From NCBI GenBank assembly GCA_015056795.1, contig SVFO01000009.1:7501-71500 (forward strand): a DNA stretch of 64,000 bases, given 5' to 3'. Source of the DNA: Lachnospiraceae bacterium. Its GTDB lineage: Bacteria; Bacillota; Clostridia; Lachnospirales; Lachnospiraceae. Positions 60,207-64,000 of this stretch are shown in pieces (position 1 is the stretch's first letter; every line of letters begins with the position of its first letter). The position numbers and the translations under genes are program-made. The notes beneath the pieces were generated by a model, which worked only from the letters and a program-made list of their open reading frames with translations, made no database searches and was not told the DNA's origin.

Positions 60207-62629
60207 TGGACATAGCCTGCAGCTTAAGCGGGAAGGTCTACTACTTTCCCGTGCGGCATCATAGTCCTGCCTGCTCGTTCCATTTGGAAAAGGTCATCGA
60301 AGCATATCAGCCCGACATCATCCTCATCGAGGGTCCGGACAATGCGAATGACCTGATTCCTGACATGACGGATGAAACCACGCAGGCGCCCTTTTGCATT
60401 TACTATTCCTATCGCGACAAGAAGGGCTTGATCAGTGAGGAGAAGGGTGACTATCGGTGCTATTATCCCTTCCTCGACGCATCGCCGGAGTTGGTGGCGC
60501 TAAGAGGCGGTAAGGCGAAGGGGGTGCCAACGCTGTTTTGCGATCTTCCTTTTGAGGAGATTTTAATTGCAGAGCAGGATGGTATGGGCCTTCGGAAGCA
60601 GGATGAGAAAAACAGTTATAATGATGATGCATATCTGGCGGAGAATTCCTTTATCGCGGGCGTTGTGGAGCGAAGCGGCCTAAGAAGCTTTGAGGAGTTT
60701 TGGGAGCGCCACTTCGAGATGAAGGGCCTTGTCGAAGAAACGAGCGAGTTTCTTGCGGATATGCTGTATTATTGTGTGCTTTCACGGGCAAATACGGCAG
60801 TCTCGATGATGCGGGAGGACGGGTGTCTCTCGAGGGAGGCATACATGCGTGCGCAGATTCAGAAGGCCAGCGAAAAGCACGCAAAGGTCTTAGTGGTTTG
60901 CGGCGGATTTCACGTCGCAGGTCTTATGGACAATAAGGATTGGCTCCTTGCGGAGGATGGAAGTGCCATCGGCGGCGAGTTTTTTGGAAGGGAGATCCCC
61001 GAAGGACTTACGGTTAGGGAAGGAGATAGAAAGCTCCATTCGATCGATGAAGGTGACAAGGGCGTGTACCTCATGTCCTACTCGATGGAAGCTGCGGATC
61101 GCCTGAACGGGTATTGCAGCGGAATGCCGCACCCCATGTTTTATCAAAGAATTTGGGAAGGTTTACATGCCGGGGGAGGCGAGATCGAAAAGGTTTATGA
61201 GCAGGAGCTTTTGCAATTTCTCGTGGAGGTTGGAAAGCGCGTGCGTCAAAAGGAAGGGTATCCTTCTACCTTTGACGAGATTTGCGCGATGACGATGGGC
61301 AAGAATTTGGCACTGCTTCGTGGAAAACCTTTTCCAGGCGTGTATGAGCTGACGGATGCAGTCTTGTCCAATTATGTCAAGGGAGAATACCAGCTTGCAA
61401 CGGATAGGCCGATGCGCGTATTGAGAGAGCGACTGACGGGCAATCGTATTGGAAAGCTGACGGAGAATGCAAAGCTTCCGCCTCTTTGCTCAGATTTTGA
61501 AAAGCTTTGTCGCACCTATCGCCTGGATATTCATGCAACGACGAAAAAGGAGCTGACGCTGTCCCTTTTTAGTAAAAAAAGGCACCGCGAGATCAGCGCA
61601 TTCCTATATCGCATGGAGTTCCTTGGAACAGAATTCGCCGTTCGCAGAAAGGGGCCGAGTTTAAGGCAGAGAAAGGATCGCAATCTCATTCGTGAGATTT
61701 GGGAATATAGTTATAAACCGCAGGTTAGCAGCGTTCTCATTGACTCAAGTGTCTATGGCGGAACGCTTGAGGAGGCCTGCAGAACGCTTGTCGATCGGTG
61801 CTTTTTGGAGGAGAATGATGCGGGCGCGGCATCGACGCTGGTTGTCAGGATGTTTGAGATGGACCTTGGCTTTGGCAGCGCCGGGATTTGGGAGAAATTA
61901 AGCAGTATCATTCAAGAGAGTGAGGATTTCTTTTCCCTGACGCAGACCTTCTCGAACCTGGGAATGCTGATCGACATGAAGGAGCTCTATGGGTACGAGG
62001 TGGATTTGCAGCCCATGAGAGACCTGGTGGTACAAAAGCTTTTGGCGCTCCTGGGGCACCTGACGAAGGTTAAGGATGAGGATGCGCAAAAGATACTGGA
62101 GGCACTGAAAGAACTGTATCGCGTATTCCTTCGAAGCGACATGAAGGAGGAGCGGCTTTACTTTATCGAAATCCTCTCTAAAATGCGGGAGGAGGCAGAT
62201 CTCAATGCCTTGCTGTCTGGCGGCGTAAACGGACTTCTCTTTTCTTATGGTGAGGTTTCGAATGAGAAGATTGCGCAGACGACGCAGGGGTATCTTCTGG
62301 CATCAGGTGAGAAGGCGGGAAAGGCGGCAAATTTTGTGAGGGGTCTGTTTTACGTGGCGCGGGACGTAATCTTCGCATGGGAGGGAATGATTGACATGCT
62401 GGATGGTTTCCTCAGGCGGACTTCGTACGAGGAGTTTTTGATCGTTCTGCCGCAGCTTCGTCTTGCGTTTAGCTTTTTTACGCCAGCGGAGATGGACCGA
62501 TTGGCGTCAAAGGTGGCAAAGAAATACGGACTGCGCCAAAGTGAGTTTGAAGAATTAAAGGCCGTTGGCGCCGACGAATACGCCTATGGAAAAGCATTGG
62601 AGGAGAGAATTCTAAGGGCGATGGCATAG
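60206..62629 (+). CDS. DUF5682-family protein
   Basis: An 807-aa protein of the DUF5682 family, of unknown activity. The conserved start is YYFPVRHHSPACSFHLE, then PDIILIEGPDNAND and VLVVCGGFHVAGL; the His/Glu pattern recalls TraB/EreA-type folds, in which such residues bind metal or act in hydrolysis. The rest (about 400-807) is helical. The start at 60206 is chosen for the TAATG coupling with the ATPase gene; an earlier in-frame ATG at 60167 has a GAGGG site and would add 13 residues. It always travels with MoxR and VWA genes in my knowledge of the family. Confidence 0.85.
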   Translation: MDIACSLSGKVYYFPVRHHSPACSFHLEKVIEAYQPDIILIEGPDNANDLIPDMTDETTQAPFCIYYSYRDKKGLISEEKGDYRCYYPFLDASPELVALRGGKAKGVPTLFCDLPFEEILIAEQDGMGLRKQDEKNSYNDDAYLAENSFIAGVVERSGLRSFEEFWERHFEMKGLVEETSEFLADMLYYCVLSRANTAVSMMREDGCLSREAYMRAQIQKASEKHAKVLVVCGGFHVAGLMDNKDWLLAEDGSAIGGEFFGREIPEGLTVREGDRKLHSIDEGDKGVYLMSYSMEAADRLNGYCSGMPHPMFYQRIWEGLHAGGGEIEKVYEQELLQFLVEVGKRVRQKEGYPSTFDEICAMTMGKNLALLRGKPFPGVYELTDAVLSNYVKGEYQLATDRPMRVLRERLTGNRIGKLTENAKLPPLCSDFEKLCRTYRLDIHATTKKELTLSLFSKKRHREISAFLYRMEFLGTEFAVRRKGPSLRQRKDRNLIREIWEYSYKPQVSSVLIDSSVYGGTLEEACRTLVDRCFLEENDAGAASTLVVRMFEMDLGFGSAGIWEKLSSIIQESEDFFSLTQTFSNLGMLIDMKELYGYEVDLQPMRDLVVQKLLALLGHLTKVKDEDAQKILEALKELYRVFLRSDMKEERLYFIEILSKMREEADLNALLSGGVNGLLFSYGEVSNEKIAQTTQGYLLASGEKAGKAANFVRGLFYVARDVIFAWEGMIDMLDGFLRRTSYEEFLIVLPQLRLAFSFFTPAEMDRLASKVAKKYGLRQSEFEELKAVGADEYAYGKALEERILRAMA

Positions 62630-62632
62630 CCG

Positions 62633-63811
62633 ATGGATGAGAAGTCATGGATAGCGGGAGATATTTGGATGGACGGTTCTCAAAATACGGAACAACTAAA
62701 TAAATGGCGGCTGATGCTTGGGCGGTATGCGGACAATCAGATCTCCTTTGGTGCAGGAAGCCAGAGGATGCGGGACATGGACAATGTCCTTGATTATCTC
62801 TACTCCCGCGAGTACGGCGAGGACGAGGGAGTGCGCGATCCCAAGGAGCTGCGCGGCGGAAGCGGACAGTCTCAGCTTACAGTTTCGAAGTGGATCAATG
62901 AGGTGAATCGGCTCTTTCCGAAGGAAACCATTAAGGTTCTTGAAAAGGAGGCGCTGGATCGCTATGGCATGACAGAGCTTCTGACGGATGAGTCGGTGCT
63001 GGAAAAGCTCGAGCCCAATCAGGAGCTTTTAAAACTGATCATGCAGCTAAAGGGCCTGATGAGCCCAAAGGTGCTTTCAGCAGCGAAGGAGATCGTTCGG
63101 CGCGTTGTCATGGAGCTTCGAAAGAAGTTTGAACAGGAGATCAAGCAAAACCTCACGGGCAGAATTGACAAGAGTCAGGAGAGCCCTATTGCGTCTGCGC
63201 GTAATCTCGACATGAAAAAGACGATCCTTCGCAACTTAAGGCACTATGACAAGGAGAAGGAACGTCTGGTTCTCGAGAAGGTCTATTTTTATTCCCGCAT
63301 CAAACAAAACATCACTTGGCATGTGGTCATCTGTGTGGATGAGAGCGGATCCATGCTGGATTCCGTGATTCACAGTGCAGTCATGGCGGGGATCTTTGCA
63401 TCGCTGCCGATGCTCGAGACAAAGCTGGTAATTTTTGATACGAATGTTGTGGATTTAAGTGAATCCGTCGATGATGCCGTGGAGACGCTGATGAGCGTGC
63501 AGCTCGGCGGCGGTACGGACATTGGAAAGGCCATGCGCTACTGCGAAACGCTGGTGACGGAGCCAGAGCGCACAATCTTTGTATTGGTGACAGACCTCTA
63601 CGAAGGTGGCAGACCGCAGGAAATGTACGCCTGTGCAAGAGGACTTGTTGAGGCGGGCGTGAAGCTCATGATTCTCACGGCGCTGGATAAGGAGGCCAAC
63701 CCCAACTACGACAGAAAGGCAGCGGCAAAGATGGCGGCTCTCGGTGCGAACGTTGCGGCGATGACGCCTGGAGAGCTGGCAGGTTGGGTGGGAGGTATCA
63801 TCCATGAGTAA
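62633..63811 (+). CDS. VWA-domain protein of the MoxR/DUF5682 cluster
   Basis: A 392-aa protein. The N-terminal half (1-225) is helical; the VWA domain follows with the metal (MIDAS) motif VDESGS (235-240), the Thr in GGGTDIGKAM, and Asp in VLVTDLYEGG. It should bind a protein target in a metal-dependent way while the MoxR ATPase supplies energy. It is 3 bases behind DUF5682 and overlaps the next gene by 8 bases. Confidence 0.93.
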   Translation: MDEKSWIAGDIWMDGSQNTEQLNKWRLMLGRYADNQISFGAGSQRMRDMDNVLDYLYSREYGEDEGVRDPKELRGGSGQSQLTVSKWINEVNRLFPKETIKVLEKEALDRYGMTELLTDESVLEKLEPNQELLKLIMQLKGLMSPKVLSAAKEIVRRVVMELRKKFEQEIKQNLTGRIDKSQESPIASARNLDMKKTILRNLRHYDKEKERLVLEKVYFYSRIKQNITWHVVICVDESGSMLDSVIHSAVMAGIFASLPMLETKLVIFDTNVVDLSESVDDAVETLMSVQLGGGTDIGKAMRYCETLVTEPERTIFVLVTDLYEGGRPQEMYACARGLVEAGVKLMILTALDKEANPNYDRKAAAKMAALGANVAAMTPGELAGWVGGIIHE

Positions 63812-64000
63812 GCTTAGGCAATTTTTGGAAACTGTCGATGAGGAGTACCTGATCGGTTTATCAAATAAAGGGATTGTAAAAAGGTCCTACAAGGATTTGG
63901 AAAATACCACCGTTGAAATTACGGAGGAGGGTGAGGAGATTCGAGGCATTTGCGGTGATGCACAGGTCGTGCTGAAGCTCCCACTCACAAACAGCACCTG
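63804..64000 (+). CDS. start of a probable SWIM zinc-finger protein (cut by window end)
   Basis: The ATG at 63804 overlaps the VWA stop; 65 codons are visible and stay open. The text reads MSKLRQFLETVDEEYLIGLS, then NKGIVKRSYKDLENTTVEI. This opening is like that of SWIM zinc-finger proteins which normally complete the MoxR/DUF5682/VWA set. The CxCxnCxH zinc motif lies beyond the window, so the call rests on context and the short N-terminus. Confidence 0.55.
   Translation, partial: MSKLRQFLETVDEEYLIGLSNKGIVKRSYKDLENTTVEITEEGEEIRGICGDAQVVLKLPLTNST

Noticed and set aside
1..64000. CRISPR array, tRNA or rRNA genes
   Set aside because: No regularly spaced repeats, cloverleaf-like sequence ending in CCA or rRNA signature was noticed on either strand.

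Overview
The window looks like a chromosome segment of an anaerobic, low-to-moderate GC Firmicute, most likely a Lachnospiraceae member (Butyrivibrio-like or a related gut or rumen polysaccharide degrader). This is an inference from gene content: AddAB instead of RecBCD, an ECF-type ThiT under a TPP riboswitch, CPBP proteases, strong GGAGG ribosome binding sites, TTGACA/TATAAT promoters, a GH67 alpha-glucuronidase next to a GH2 glycosidase, and c-di-GMP proteins under a c-di-GMP riboswitch. No rRNA, tRNA or CRISPR array was seen.

Layout. 1-5.1 kb: OmpR-type response regulator and histidine kinase, then a convergent CPBP membrane protease whose promoter shares its -35 region with a divergent promoter serving an 18-codon hydrophobic ORF. 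5.2-19.2 kb: a clearly AT-richer defence island. It holds an HTH-type regulator with an apparent internal promoter, a protein with a McrA-like N-terminal domain, a MutL/Hsp90-type ATPase, a Z1 helicase-like protein, a DUF4420 PD-(D/E)XK protein, an AIPR protein, two different cytosine-C5 methyltransferases, a 201-aa protein I do not recognise, and an AbiEi-like antitoxin without its toxin. The ATPase-Z1-DUF4420-AIPR core matches the Mza-type system; the two methyltransferases, the unknown last gene and the McrA-N protein make this locus unusual. 19.3-23.7 kb: flavodoxin, a rhodanese lipoprotein gene split by an IS21-family element with a visible target duplication, and a HAD phosphatase.

23.8-32 kb: a signalling region with an ATPase-domain/SDF-symporter fusion, a truncated ATPase gene behind a perfect 19-bp inverted repeat, a REC-GGDEF(degenerate)-EAL protein with an Hpt protein, a c-di-GMP-I riboswitch with its own promoter and terminator in front of a small HTH protein and a membrane GGDEF-EAL protein, and an anti-sigma-like/STAS pair. 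32-47.8 kb: housekeeping and carbohydrate genes (flippase-like membrane protein, flavin reductase, RtcB, XRE regulator, GH67, adenosine deaminase, GH2 with tandem C-terminal modules, MraY-like transferase, GreA, a HAD-CPBP fusion, an HPr-kinase-like P-loop protein, exonuclease III). 48-55 kb: addB-addA. 55.2-57.1 kb, minus strand: thiT behind a TPP riboswitch, and a lipoprotein. 57.2-59 kb: a polytopic membrane protein. 59-64 kb: a MoxR AAA ATPase, DUF5682, VWA, and the start of a probable SWIM zinc-finger gene, cut by the window end.

How the parts work together. In the island the tight overlaps from 8.2 to 18.5 kb imply a single transcript combining DNA modification (two Dcm-type enzymes) with ATP-driven and nuclease-like effectors. 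In the c-di-GMP block, the riboswitch would let the second messenger control a protein that can make or degrade it. AddA and AddB form one helicase-nuclease. The MoxR/DUF5682/VWA/SWIM genes are translationally coupled and probably form one chaperone-like complex. Functions are inferred from motifs read by eye; no database search was possible.
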